From NCBI RefSeq assembly GCF_003057885.1, contig NZ_QAGK01000006.1, forward strand, positions 62,001 to 126,000: DNA of 64,000 nucleotides, in the 5' to 3' direction. The notes beneath the pieces were generated by a model. That model saw nothing but the letters and a program-made list of their open reading frames with translations. It did not search any database and was not told the origin of the DNA. Position numbers and translations under genes: made by a program. Shown piece by piece: positions 28,823 to 37,088 of this stretch; position 1 is the first letter of the stretch; every line of letters starts with the position of its first letter. The DNA is from Oceaniglobus ichthyenteri (lineage in GTDB: Bacteria; Pseudomonadota; Alphaproteobacteria; Rhodobacterales; Rhodobacteraceae).

Positions 28823-30055
28823 TTATTGGCGCAACAGCTTTGCCTCGGCGGCGTCATCCTCGGCCCAGCGGACCAATCCATCGCGGATTCCCATGGCCGC
28901 CTTTTGGCGCCACGTCTCACTTTGCAATCGGCGCCTGTCCCGCTCGGACGAGATAAACCCAAGTTCGATCAGGGCCGATGGAATATCGGGCGCTTTCAAA
29001 ACTGAAAATCCCGCGCGCAATCTTGGCCGTTTGTGCAAATCACCCGTGCGTTCGGCCAGCCCCGCCACAAGGGTTTGCGCCAGACGTTCGGCCCTTGGGG
29101 TGGTGTTCAGGCGCGCCATATCCATCAAAACGCCCGCGATCACATCATCCTGATCGGCCAGATCAATACCCGCCAGCAAATCGGCGCGGTCATGGCGTTC
29201 GGCCAACAGGCGCGAGGCTTCGTCGCTGGCCTCAACCGAGAGGGTGTAAACCGTAGAGCCCGATGCGCGCCCTTCGGCCAAGGCATCGGCGTGAAGCGAC
29301 AAAAACACATCCGCCCCCGCCTGCCGCGCCACTGACACGCGGGTTTCCAGCGGCACGAACACATCGGCGTCGCGGGTCATGACCACCTGAAACCGTCCCG
29401 TTGCATTCAACACGTCGCGCAAATCAAGCGCAAAGCGCAGCATCAGATCGGCCTCGATCAGGCCCTCGGCCTCGGCCCCCGGATCAATGCCGCCGTGACC
29501 CGGATCAAGCACCACGATCAGCGGGCGATCCCCGGTTTGGCGCGCACGCGGTTCGGGCAGATTGGGCACCGGGGCCGCGCCCACAATCGCCCCGTCGGGC
29601 GCGCCGGCCTGATCGGCAAAGGTTTCGGCGTCGGTCCTGGCCATCTGCACCTTGAGCGTGGCACCGCCATTGTCCTGACCGGTCAGCAGACCGGCGGTTT
29701 CCAACAGCATCGGGCGGTTCAGGGTCAACACCATGCGCGACCAATCGTTCAAAAACGGCCCGGTGATCACGTCTGACACATGATCACTGCGCAGGATCAA
29801 TGACATGTCTTGCCCGCCCCAATCAACCTTGGAAAAATCCACCACCAGACGCGGCGGCGCATCCAGCGTGAAAATGCGCCAGGGCACCGGTTGTGACAAC
29901 GCCAAAGTGATGCGCAGACTGCCACCCATATCGGTTATCGACGATGCCTCAAGATCAGGCCGGGCCAACGCGCCCAGCGTTTCCTGCGCCTGTGCAATGG
30001 GCGCAAACGGCAACAGCCCCATCAGGGCCACTGTGATGGATCGGTATATGGTCAT
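28823..30055 (-). CDS. amiC: N-acetylmuramoyl-L-alanine amidase (AMIN + Amidase_3)
   Basis: A 410-residue exported amidase that cuts the stem peptide from muramic acid during daughter-cell separation. It has a signal peptide (MTIYRSITVALMGLLPFAPIAQAQ), an N-terminal AMIN domain (about 30-140, LRITLALSQPVPWRIFTLD), and a zinc Amidase_3 domain from about residue 180. Zinc ligands lie in LDPGHGGIDPGAEAEG and SLHADAL, and the catalytic Glu in SALIELGFIS. It precedes mrcA and prfB on the same strand. In many Rhodobacterales the divergent neighbour is the RNase E gene; here a ROK regulator gene lies upstream. Confidence 0.94.
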   Translation of the reverse strand: MTIYRSITVALMGLLPFAPIAQAQETLGALARPDLEASSITDMGGSLRITLALSQPVPWRIFTLDAPPRLVVDFSKVDWGGQDMSLILRSDHVSDVITGPFLNDWSRMVLTLNRPMLLETAGLLTGQDNGGATLKVQMARTDAETFADQAGAPDGAIVGAAPVPNLPEPRARQTGDRPLIVVLDPGHGGIDPGAEAEGLIEADLMLRFALDLRDVLNATGRFQVVMTRDADVFVPLETRVSVARQAGADVFLSLHADALAEGRASGSTVYTLSVEASDEASRLLAERHDRADLLAGIDLADQDDVIAGVLMDMARLNTTPRAERLAQTLVAGLAERTGDLHKRPRLRAGFSVLKAPDIPSALIELGFISSERDRRRLQSETWRQKAAMGIRDGLVRWAEDDAAEAKLLRQ

Positions 30056-30161
30056 CGACTGCTCTGCTCTATCGAACCTGTTTTCGGTCCGTTTTTTGCA
30101 TCTTACCGCAAAGGCCCCCGTGGCGGAACGCCAAATTGAACCATTTTACGACTTTCCCACC

Positions 30162-31358
30162 CTAGGCCCAGGCGGCGTGGCTGTTCAGTAAGAACTGTGC
30201 ATAGATCGGCACCGCCGCCGCGCCGATGGCGCGGGCGTTGGCCCCCACTGCGCCCTCATGCACCCGTGGCAGGGTCAGGCCGCGCAAATCCTGCCGGGCC
30301 AGATCGGCCCTGATCGCGCTGACAAGGCGCGCGCGCACCTGTGGAGGAAACGCGCCATCGATGACGAAATCCCTGAAATCAATCACGCCAGACACCGCCA
30401 CGATCCCCTGTGCAATCGCGCATGCGCTTTTTTTGATCCATGGGGCAACGGCAGGTTCAAACCCCGACCAATCCTGCGGGACGTTCCACAACTGCACCGG
30501 GTCCAACCCCATGGCGCGCATCTGTTTTTCCAAAAGATAAATCGATGCCAGATCAATCAATTGTCGCCGCCCGTCCGGTCCGGCAATCGGCAACGATCCG
30601 AACGCACCGGCATTGCGGCCCGGCCCATCATAAACCGAACGGTTCAGAACAATCCCGCCTCCAATAAAGGAGCCGACGAAAAAATACCCGAAATCCCCCA
30701 ATTGCGGCCCCACCCCAAACACATGTTCCGCCCGACAGGCGGCGGTTGCATCATTTTCTACATGCACCGGAAGGGCCGAGAATTTGGCGATTTCATTGGC
30801 AAATGACAGATCGCGCCACACCTCCAAATCTTCGCGCGGCGCTCCCATGCTTTCGTGCCAGTTCCATATTTCATACGGTGCGGCGATGCCGATGCCCAGA
30901 ATACGCTGGCGTTGCTTTGGGGTCAGACTTTGGGCGAACCGATCCAGCCCATCCTTCAGAAAACCAAACACACAATCCGGCACCGGTGCGGCATAATTTA
31001 TCTGGGAGTGCACGCGCACCCGGCCAAGAAAATCCATCACGGTTAATTCTGCACTGCGACGTCCGATTTTCAGCCCCACCGACAAAACGCCATCAGGACT
31101 TAACAGCATCGGAACACCGGGTTTGCCCACCCGGCCCCGTTGCGGTTTGCCCTTTTGCACAAAACCGTCACGTTCAAGACTGCGCAGGATCACCGAAACC
31201 GTTTGCGGTGACAGCCCTGAACGGCGCGCGATCTCGCTGCCGGGCAAACCACCGTGGCGCTGAATCAGCGACAGAACCAGGCGTTCATTATGGTCGCGCA
31301 CCCGCGCCTGATTGACACCGCTGGTGGGTTCGCCTGGTTCAAAAATCGGGTGTGTCAC
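30162..31358 (-). CDS. ROK family transcriptional regulator
   Basis: A 398-residue sugar-responsive repressor. A winged helix-turn-helix (GSEIARRSGLSPQTVSVILRSLERDGFV, about residues 40-67) is followed by a ROK sugar-kinase-like domain with VGSFIGGGIVLNRSVYDGPGRNAGAFG. The usual zinc-binding cysteine cluster is not evident. The start is GTG at 31358: AAGGAG stands six bases before it, while the ATG twelve codons upstream lacks a ribosome site. It diverges from the frcB-type gene and probably controls it through an operator in the shared region (31396-31412). Confidence 0.9.
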   Translation of the reverse strand: MTHPIFEPGEPTSGVNQARVRDHNERLVLSLIQRHGGLPGSEIARRSGLSPQTVSVILRSLERDGFVQKGKPQRGRVGKPGVPMLLSPDGVLSVGLKIGRRSAELTVMDFLGRVRVHSQINYAAPVPDCVFGFLKDGLDRFAQSLTPKQRQRILGIGIAAPYEIWNWHESMGAPREDLEVWRDLSFANEIAKFSALPVHVENDATAACRAEHVFGVGPQLGDFGYFFVGSFIGGGIVLNRSVYDGPGRNAGAFGSLPIAGPDGRRQLIDLASIYLLEKQMRAMGLDPVQLWNVPQDWSGFEPAVAPWIKKSACAIAQGIVAVSGVIDFRDFVIDGAFPPQVRARLVSAIRADLARQDLRGLTLPRVHEGAVGANARAIGAAAVPIYAQFLLNSHAAWA

Positions 31359-31395
31359 ATCGCTCTCCTTGGCGGGAAATTGGCCCACGTCCATT

Positions 31396-31412
31396 AATAA
31401 ATCAAGTTTATT
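31396..31412. promoter_or_regulatory. candidate ROK operator
   Basis: AATAAA and TTTATT form an inverted repeat with a five-base spacer in an unusually AT-rich stretch (31394-31420) between the divergent ROK regulator and the sugar importer. AT-rich palindromes of this kind are typical operators for ROK repressors. Confidence 0.4.
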
Positions 31413-31418
31413 TATTTA

Positions 31419-31448
31419 TTGACGCATGCCCGGTAATTCAGGTTAAAA
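31419..31448 (+). promoter_or_regulatory. candidate promoter of the sugar ABC operon
   Basis: TTGACG (31419-31424), an 18-base spacer and TTAAAA (31443-31448) make a plausible promoter about 90 bases before the frcB-type ATG and directly beside the AT-rich operator candidate. Confidence 0.4.
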
Positions 31449-31539
31449 AGGGGGCGCGCCTTGCGATTTGATTCCGCCAAGGCCCCGCCAAAAAAGGCAT
31501 CACAACATGCCGAATTCACGTTTCTTGGGAGGAAACCAG

Positions 31540-32559
31540 ATGAATAAACTACTTGCCGGAACTGCGATTGCATTGGCCGCCACCACCGGCGCCGCCTTTG
31601 CCGAAAGTCATTCGGTTACCGCGTGTTTGATTACAAAAACCGACACCAATCCGTTTTTCGTGAAAATGAAAGAAGGCGCACAAGCCAAGGCCGATGAATT
31701 GGGCATGACCCTGAAATCCTTTGCCGGCAAGATTGACGGCGATCATGAAACCCAGGTGGCAGCAATTGAAACCTGTATTCTGGATGGCGCAAAGGGCATT
31801 CTGCTGACCGCGTCCGACACATCGTCAATCGTCAGCGCCGTACAACAGGCCCGCGATGCCGGGTTGGTTGTGATCGCGCTGGATACGCCCCTGTCACCGA
31901 TTGATGCCGCCGACATGACATTTGCCACCGACAACTTTTTGGCCGGCGAACTGATTGGCAAATGGGCTGCCGCCACCTTGGGCGATGAGGCCGCAAACGC
32001 CAAGATTGCAATGCTGGATCTGGGTGTCAGTCAGCCAACCGTCGGCGTGCTGCGCGATCAGGGGTTCATGACCGGTTTCGGCATTGATATCAAAGACCCC
32101 GGAAAATGGGGCGATGAGGATGATCCGCGCATCGTGGGCCATGACGTGACCGCAGGCAACGAAGAAGGCGGCCGTCGCGCCATGGAAAACCTGTTGGCCA
32201 CCGACCCGGAAATCAACGTGGTTTATACCATCAACGAACCCGCCGCCGCCGGTGCCTATGAGGCGCTCAAGGCGATTGGGCGCGAAGGCGATGTGTTGGT
32301 TGTATCGGTCGATGGCGGCTGTCCGGGCGTGCAGAACGTGGCCGATGGCGTGATCGGCGCCACCAGTCAGCAATATCCGCTGCTCATGGCCTCAAAGGGG
32401 ATCGAAGCGATTGCCGCCTTTGCCAAGGATGGCACCCTGCCCTCGGCAACCGATGGAAAAGACTTCTTTGATACCGGCGTTGCGCTTGTCACCGATCAAC
32501 CGGCCGAGGGTGTCGACAGTATTTCCGTCAAGGAAGGCATGGAGCTCTGCTGGGGCTGA
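31540..32559 (+). CDS. frcB: sugar ABC transporter periplasmic binding protein (FrcB-like)
   Basis: A 339-residue periplasmic binding protein of the CUT2 (ribose/fructose) class with a signal peptide cut after about residue 21 (TTGAAFA-ES). The sequence [28 protein letters not shown], the [25 protein letters not shown] segment and the C-terminal GMELCWG closely follow rhizobial FrcB, which takes up fructose, mannose and ribose. Start ATG at 31540 with GGGAGG eight bases upstream. First gene of frcBCAK-type order. Substrate assignment rests on resemblance; a modified sugar is possible given the neighbouring catabolic genes. Confidence 0.9.
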   Translation: MNKLLAGTAIALAATTGAAFAESHSVTACLITKTDTNPFFVKMKEGAQAKADELGMTLKSFAGKIDGDHETQVAAIETCILDGAKGILLTASDTSSIVSAVQQARDAGLVVIALDTPLSPIDAADMTFATDNFLAGELIGKWAAATLGDEAANAKIAMLDLGVSQPTVGVLRDQGFMTGFGIDIKDPGKWGDEDDPRIVGHDVTAGNEEGGRRAMENLLATDPEINVVYTINEPAAAGAYEALKAIGREGDVLVVSVDGGCPGVQNVADGVIGATSQQYPLLMASKGIEAIAAFAKDGTLPSATDGKDFFDTGVALVTDQPAEGVDSISVKEGMELCWG

Positions 32560-32575
32560 TCGAGGATCGTGAACC

Positions 32576-32650
32576 GGAAAGCGGGCGGCACCCTCGCCCC
32601 TTTCCACCTTTTGGGCAGGGCGCGGAATTTCCGATGCCCCTTGCCCAAAA
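32576..32650 (+). other. two tandem stem-loops between binding-protein and permease genes
   Basis: Hairpin 1 pairs GGAAAG-C-GGGCG (32576-32587) with CGCCC-CTTTCC (32595-32605), an 11-pair stem with one bulge. Hairpin 2 pairs TTTTGGGCA (32609-32617) with TGCCCAAAA (32642-32650), extended by G-C pairs and a small inner CGG/CCG stem. Neither is followed by a clean T run, so they more likely protect the binding-protein mRNA or lower read-through than end transcription. Confidence 0.65.
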
Positions 32651-32705
32651 CGATTGGCACACGCGGCCAGATGATCAGGACTCAAAGCCATAACCGGGGG
32701 ATTTT

Positions 32706-33779
32706 ATGCCAGAAACTGACCGAAAAGGCCAGGATTACGAAGCCATTGCCGCAACCGGGCCGGGTGCAATTGCACAGTTCGCGGATGAACGGCGCGGCTG
32801 GATTCCAAAGTTTCAGCATGCGTTGCATAAAACCCCATCCCTTGTGCCGCTGATTGTTCTGGTTTTATCAATCCTGATTTTCGGGGTTCTTCTGGGATCG
32901 AAATTCTTTTCGCCCTTCGCCATGACACTGATCCTGCAACAGGTTCAGATTGTTGGCATTCTGGGCGCAGCACAGGCGCTGGTTATTCTGACCGCCGGGA
33001 TCGATCTGAGCGTTGGCGCGATCATGGTGTTCAGTTCGGTCATCATGGGGCAATTCACCTTTCGCTATAATCTGCCGGTGGAATTGGCGGTGCTGTGTGG
33101 GCTGGCCGTGGGCACAGCAATTGGCGCGCTGAACGGCTATCTGGTGGCACGGGTGAAATTGCCGCCGTTCATCGTGACGCTGGGCATGTGGCAAATCGTG
33201 TTGGCGGCGAATTTCCTGTATTCCGCGAATGAGACAATCCGAAGTCAGGAAATACAGGAACAGGCCCCGCTTTTGCAATTCTTTGGCACCACGATCGAGG
33301 TGGGCGGCGCACGCCTGACCGTTGGCGTGGTGTTCATGGTGCTGCTGGTGTTTTTCCTCGCCTATGTGTTGCGCCAAACGGCCTGGGGGCGGCATGTTTA
33401 TGCGGTGGGCGATGACCCCGAAGCGGCGGAATTATCCGGCGTTCAGGTGAACAAAGTGTTGATTTCCGTCTATGCCCTGTCAGGTCTGATTTGTGCTTTT
33501 GCCGGTTGGGCGTTGATCGGGCGCATCGGGTCCGTGTCACCAACATCCGGCCAATTGGGCAATATCGAATCGATCACCGCCGTGGTGATTGGCGGCATTT
33601 CCCTGTTTGGTGGGCGCGGATCAATCGCGGGGATGATGTTTGGCGCGCTGATCGTGGGGGTGTTCACCCTGGGCCTGCGCCTGCTCGGGGCCGATGCCCA
33701 ATGGACATATCTTTTGATCGGCGTGCTGATCATTGCCGCCGTCGCCGTGGACCAGTGGATCAGAAAGGCATCCGTCTGA
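32706..33779 (+). CDS. frcC: sugar ABC transporter permease (FrcC-like)
   Basis: A 357-residue inner-membrane permease of the RbsC/FrcC family with about ten hydrophobic segments. Family marks are LVILTAGIDLSVGAIMVFSSVIMG near residue 95, GYLVARVKLPPFIVTLGM near 147 and AVVIGGISLFGGRGSIAGMMFGALIVG near 290. The 50-residue polar N-terminus is normal for FrcC-like proteins. The TGA overlaps the ATG of the ATPase gene (ATGA), so the two are translationally coupled. It forms the membrane channel with FrcA and FrcB. Confidence 0.92.
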   Translation: MPETDRKGQDYEAIAATGPGAIAQFADERRGWIPKFQHALHKTPSLVPLIVLVLSILIFGVLLGSKFFSPFAMTLILQQVQIVGILGAAQALVILTAGIDLSVGAIMVFSSVIMGQFTFRYNLPVELAVLCGLAVGTAIGALNGYLVARVKLPPFIVTLGMWQIVLAANFLYSANETIRSQEIQEQAPLLQFFGTTIEVGGARLTVGVVFMVLLVFFLAYVLRQTAWGRHVYAVGDDPEAAELSGVQVNKVLISVYALSGLICAFAGWALIGRIGSVSPTSGQLGNIESITAVVIGGISLFGGRGSIAGMMFGALIVGVFTLGLRLLGADAQWTYLLIGVLIIAAVAVDQWIRKASV

Positions 33780-34546
33780 TGGAACCGATTTTACAAGGCA
33801 AGAACCTGGTCAAACGCTATGGCAAGGTAACCGCGCTGGATCATTGCGATTTTGAGCTTTATCCCGGTGAAATCCTCGCCGTGATCGGCGACAATGGCGC
33901 CGGAAAATCCAGCCTGATCAAAGCCGTTTCAGGCGCCACCATCCCGGATTCAGGTGAGGTGTATCTTGAGGGCAAGCGGGTCAATTTCTCGTCGCCACTG
34001 GATGCGCGCGAACATGGAATTGCCACGGTGTATCAGCAATTGGCCCTGTCGCCCGCCCTGTCGATTGCCGACAATATGTTCATGGGGCGCGAGCTGCGCA
34101 AACCCGGATTTCGCGGCAAATGGCTGCGCCAGCTCGACAAACCGGCGATGGAGAAATTCGCCCGCGATAAACTGTCGGAATTGGGGTTGATGACGATTCA
34201 AAACATCAATCAGGCGGTTGAAACCCTTTCGGGCGGTCAACGCCAAGGCATCGCCGTGGCCCGCGCCGCCGCCTTTGGCAGCAAGGTGATTATCCTGGAT
34301 GAACCCACCGCCGCCCTGGGTGTGAAAGAATCGCGCAAGGTGTTGGAGCTGATACAGGATGTGCGTGCGCGCGGCGTGCCAATTGTGCTGATTTCGCACA
34401 ATATGCCCCATGTGTTCGAGGTGGCAGATCGCATTCACATTCACCGTTTGGGCAAACGGCTGACGGTGATCAAACCGGGTGATTACACCATGTCCGACGC
34501 CGTGGCGTTCATGACCGGCGCCAAAGAACCCGAGATGGCCGCATGA
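33779..34546 (+). CDS. frcA: sugar ABC transporter ATP-binding protein (FrcA-like)
   Basis: A 255-residue ATPase with Walker A GDNGAGKSSL, signature LSGGQRQGIAVARA and Walker B VIILDEPTAALG. It has one nucleotide-binding domain, as rhizobial FrcA does, and not the fused pair of RbsA-type proteins, so it should act as a homodimer. The ATG at 33779 overlaps the permease stop, and its own stop overlaps the next start (ATGA at 34543), giving a tightly coupled operon. Confidence 0.93.
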   Translation: MEPILQGKNLVKRYGKVTALDHCDFELYPGEILAVIGDNGAGKSSLIKAVSGATIPDSGEVYLEGKRVNFSSPLDAREHGIATVYQQLALSPALSIADNMFMGRELRKPGFRGKWLRQLDKPAMEKFARDKLSELGLMTIQNINQAVETLSGGQRQGIAVARAAAFGSKVIILDEPTAALGVKESRKVLELIQDVRARGVPIVLISHNMPHVFEVADRIHIHRLGKRLTVIKPGDYTMSDAVAFMTGAKEPEMAA

Positions 34547-35145
34547 GCGACCCCTGCGCCGCCGCGCTGCGCCTGCCTGCCGGGCGGCACCTGATTGCCG
34601 TGGCCGGTGCCCCCGCAAGCGGTAAATCAACCTATGCCGTGCGTCTGGCCGAGGATCTGAATGCCAAGGGGCGCAAGGCGCAGGTGGTGCCGATGGATGG
34701 GTTTCATCTGGACAATCGCATATTGGCGGCGCGCGGCGACATTGCCCGCAAAGGCGCGCCATACACGTTCGATCATCGCGGATTTCACCGGCTGATGCAG
34801 GATATGAAATCGGGCGGCAGCGTCGTCTATCCGGTGTTTGATCGCGCGCTTGATATGTCCATCGCCGGGGCCGAAATTTTGGAACCTGACACCGATCTGG
34901 TGATCGTCGAGGGCAATTACCTTCTGTATGACCATCCCGATTGGCGTGGTCTGGCCAAGCTTTGGTCACTTTCGATCTGGTTTGACGTGCCAGAGGCGGT
35001 GCTGACCGCGCGCCTGATGCAACGCTGGCGCGATCACGGGTTCGATGACAAAACCGCCACGGCCAAGGTTCGGCAAAACGATCTGCCCAATGCGGTTGAA
35101 ATCGCGGCGCGCGCCCTGCCCGCCGACATGACCCTGACACAATAA
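34543..35145 (+). CDS. frcK: FrcK-like P-loop kinase (uridine kinase-like)
   Basis: A 200-residue kinase with Walker A GAPASGKST near residues 22-30, the MDGFHLDNRIL segment near 50 and IVEGNYLLYDHPDW near 120, all typical of the phosphoribulokinase/uridine kinase-like group that includes rhizobial FrcK. It starts in a four-base overlap with frcA. FrcK is encoded in the rhizobial fructose operon but its substrate is not firmly known; phosphorylation of the imported sugar or a nucleoside is the likely reaction. It is convergent with the Gfo/Idh/MocA gene. Confidence 0.88.
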   Translation: MSDPCAAALRLPAGRHLIAVAGAPASGKSTYAVRLAEDLNAKGRKAQVVPMDGFHLDNRILAARGDIARKGAPYTFDHRGFHRLMQDMKSGGSVVYPVFDRALDMSIAGAEILEPDTDLVIVEGNYLLYDHPDWRGLAKLWSLSIWFDVPEAVLTARLMQRWRDHGFDDKTATAKVRQNDLPNAVEIAARALPADMTLTQ

Positions 35146-35206
35146 ATCGTGCGCGCGATCTGTCGGCATCACACACCTGTTCACGGTTCAGCGCGGAACA
35201 CCGCCG

Positions 35207-36298
35207 CTAGATCTCGATCACGCGCTTTTCCAACGCCGATTGTTGCGCCGCCATGCCCATGGCCACGGCCCGCTCACCATCGCGCAGGGTTACGTCAACC
35301 GGCCCGGCCCCGCGCACGGCGGCGTTAAACCGGTGGTGTTGGTAAAACGTCGATCCATTGTGATCGCCCGCCGTCAATAACGCCGGATCCACCGGAATTT
35401 CCACAATCTGCGGCCCTTTGGGGTGGCGCGGTGAAATCACCACCTGCGGCACGGGCGGATCACCCAGATGGGGTGGCCAAAACCGCCCCGGCCCGGGCAC
35501 CAATGCCTGAATCTTTCCCAAGGGGCCAACGGCGCTGATTTCTTCCTGAAACCGCGCGCCTTCGGCATACATGCACAGTTCCAACATCGCGCGCGCGCCG
35601 CTGGCGAAATCAACGATTACATAGGCAGTATCCCAGATATCCGACGCTTCGCCGTCATAGGTTTCGTCCAGATGGTTCACGACCTGCCCGCCACTGGCCA
35701 TGACGCGCACCGGTTCGGATTGCAGAATAAACCGCATCAAATCAAAGAAATGACAGCATTTTTCCACCAACGTCCCACCGGAATTGCGGTTGAACCGGTT
35801 CCAGTTGCCGACCTTTTCCAAAAACGGAAACCGGTGTTCGCGGATGGTGAGCATTTTGATACCGCCCGTCGCCGCTTGCATCTGCGACAGAAACGTTTGC
35901 ACCGGCGGCATATATCGATATTCCATCGCCACCCAGATCGGCGCGGCGTAGTTTTCGCCAATCGCCAGCACCCGCGCCCCATCGGCCGGATCGGTGAACA
36001 AGGGCTTTTCCATCAGCAACGGCAGCGGCCGTTTGGCGGCGATCTGCTCCAGGATATCGGCGTGGGTGTGGTTGGGCGCCACAACCACCAGGCAATCCAG
36101 CGGCTCAAACGCCAACAGATCGTCAAGCGTGGCGCAAAGGGTGGCCTGGGGCGCGATTACCTGTGCCGCAGTGGCCATTGCGGCGTCGGGTTCAAAAATC
36201 GCCGCCACCCGCGCACCCGGGATCAACGCAATGTTGCGCAAATGCTCCTGGCCCATCATGCCACAGCCGATGAGGCCATAATTTACCGTGTTGCTCAT
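35207..36298 (-). CDS. Gfo/Idh/MocA family oxidoreductase
   Basis: A 363-residue NAD(P)-dependent enzyme. The Rossmann fold starts with YGLIGCGMMGQEHLRNIA (residues 7-24); the family EKP motif is LLMEKPLFTD near residue 97; the catalytic domain contains GGTLVEKCCHFFDLMRFI near residue 180. Members oxidise sugars or inositols, and some (GH109, GH188) use NAD transiently to cleave glycosides. Because it sits with a GntR regulator beside monooxygenase genes of sulfoquinovose type, a GH188-like sulfoquinovosidase is an attractive option. This is inference; a simple sugar dehydrogenase is the conservative call. Confidence 0.88.
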   Translation of the reverse strand: MSNTVNYGLIGCGMMGQEHLRNIALIPGARVAAIFEPDAAMATAAQVIAPQATLCATLDDLLAFEPLDCLVVVAPNHTHADILEQIAAKRPLPLLMEKPLFTDPADGARVLAIGENYAAPIWVAMEYRYMPPVQTFLSQMQAATGGIKMLTIREHRFPFLEKVGNWNRFNRNSGGTLVEKCCHFFDLMRFILQSEPVRVMASGGQVVNHLDETYDGEASDIWDTAYVIVDFASGARAMLELCMYAEGARFQEEISAVGPLGKIQALVPGPGRFWPPHLGDPPVPQVVISPRHPKGPQIVEIPVDPALLTAGDHNGSTFYQHHRFNAAVRGAGPVDVTLRDGERAVAMGMAAQQSALEKRVIEI

Positions 36299-36305
36299 GG
36301 GGTTC

Positions 36306-36998
36306 CTATTTCATGTGTGAGACATAAACCGCGACGGTCGGGTCGAACCAATTGCGCGAATATTCGGCGCGATTGCCATTCTGATCCCACGCCACCCGTT
36401 CGATAAATCCGCAAGGCGCGCCGGGCGTCATCAGCCCACCCCAATCTGGCATCGCACCCACGCCAACGTGATCTTCGGCGCGGGTGATCCGCAGGCCAAG
36501 CCGGGTCTGATAATAGTGATACAATGCGCCATCCAGATCACCCAATGCGATCTCGGTGGCCCACTGCGCATCAATCCAGATTTCTTCGGCAACCGCCGGC
36601 ACATCACCCAAAGCGCGCTGGCGCCGCATCCGGAATCCTTGGGCCGAGGGGCCGAAATCGGGCGCGGCGGCGGGTTTGTCCATCAAATCCACGCTGATCC
36701 CTTTGGGCGATGGCTGTCCACCGCCGCCGATCAGTTCAAGGCGAAAAAACCCATAAACGCCCCCCGCTTTGCGGGTGCTGCGCACATAGTTGCCCGACCC
36801 CTGCCGCCGTTCCAGATGGCCTTTTTGGGTCAGATCCGCCAATGCCTTGCGCAAGGTTCCCACCGAAACGCCATAGGCGGCAGCCATGTCGCGTTCGGGC
36901 TGCAAACGTTGGCCTTCCACCAACCGCCCCATGGCGATTTCGCGCAACACCAGATCACTGAGTTGCAGATACAAAGGCAGGGCGTTCGGATCGGTCAT
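36306..36998 (-). CDS. GntR family transcriptional regulator (HutC/UTRA type)
   Basis: A 230-residue regulator. The N-terminal winged helix (YLQLSDLVLREIAMGRLVEGQRLQPERDMAAAYGVSVGTLRKALADLTQKGHLERRQGSGNYV in segments, residues 8-72) binds DNA, and the C-terminal UTRA domain binds a small effector, often a sugar or its phosphate. Its stop is seven bases before the ATG of the Gfo/Idh/MocA gene, so the two form an operon. It diverges from the flavin monooxygenase gene and probably represses both transcripts from the 90-base shared region. Confidence 0.92.
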   Translation of the reverse strand: MTDPNALPLYLQLSDLVLREIAMGRLVEGQRLQPERDMAAAYGVSVGTLRKALADLTQKGHLERRQGSGNYVRSTRKAGGVYGFFRLELIGGGGQPSPKGISVDLMDKPAAAPDFGPSAQGFRMRRQRALGDVPAVAEEIWIDAQWATEIALGDLDGALYHYYQTRLGLRITRAEDHVGVGAMPDWGGLMTPGAPCGFIERVAWDQNGNRAEYSRNWFDPTVAVYVSHMK

Positions 36999-36999
36999 A

Positions 37000-37037
37000 T
37001 TGTCGGAGCCACGAAAATTGATACACTATTGATGCAC
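37000..37037 (+). promoter_or_regulatory. candidate promoter with overlapping direct-repeat operator
   Basis: TTGTCG (37000-37005), a 16-base spacer and TACACT (37022-37027) make a plausible promoter for the monooxygenase operon. ATTGATACAC (37017-37026) and ATTGATGCAC (37028-37037) are direct repeats spaced by 11 bases, one helical turn, and cover the -10 element, where a GntR repressor could block transcription. Confidence 0.35.
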
Positions 37038-37088
37038 GCCCTACCGGGTGCTAGGCAATAGGAAATGCATATCGCAAGGAAAGATACG

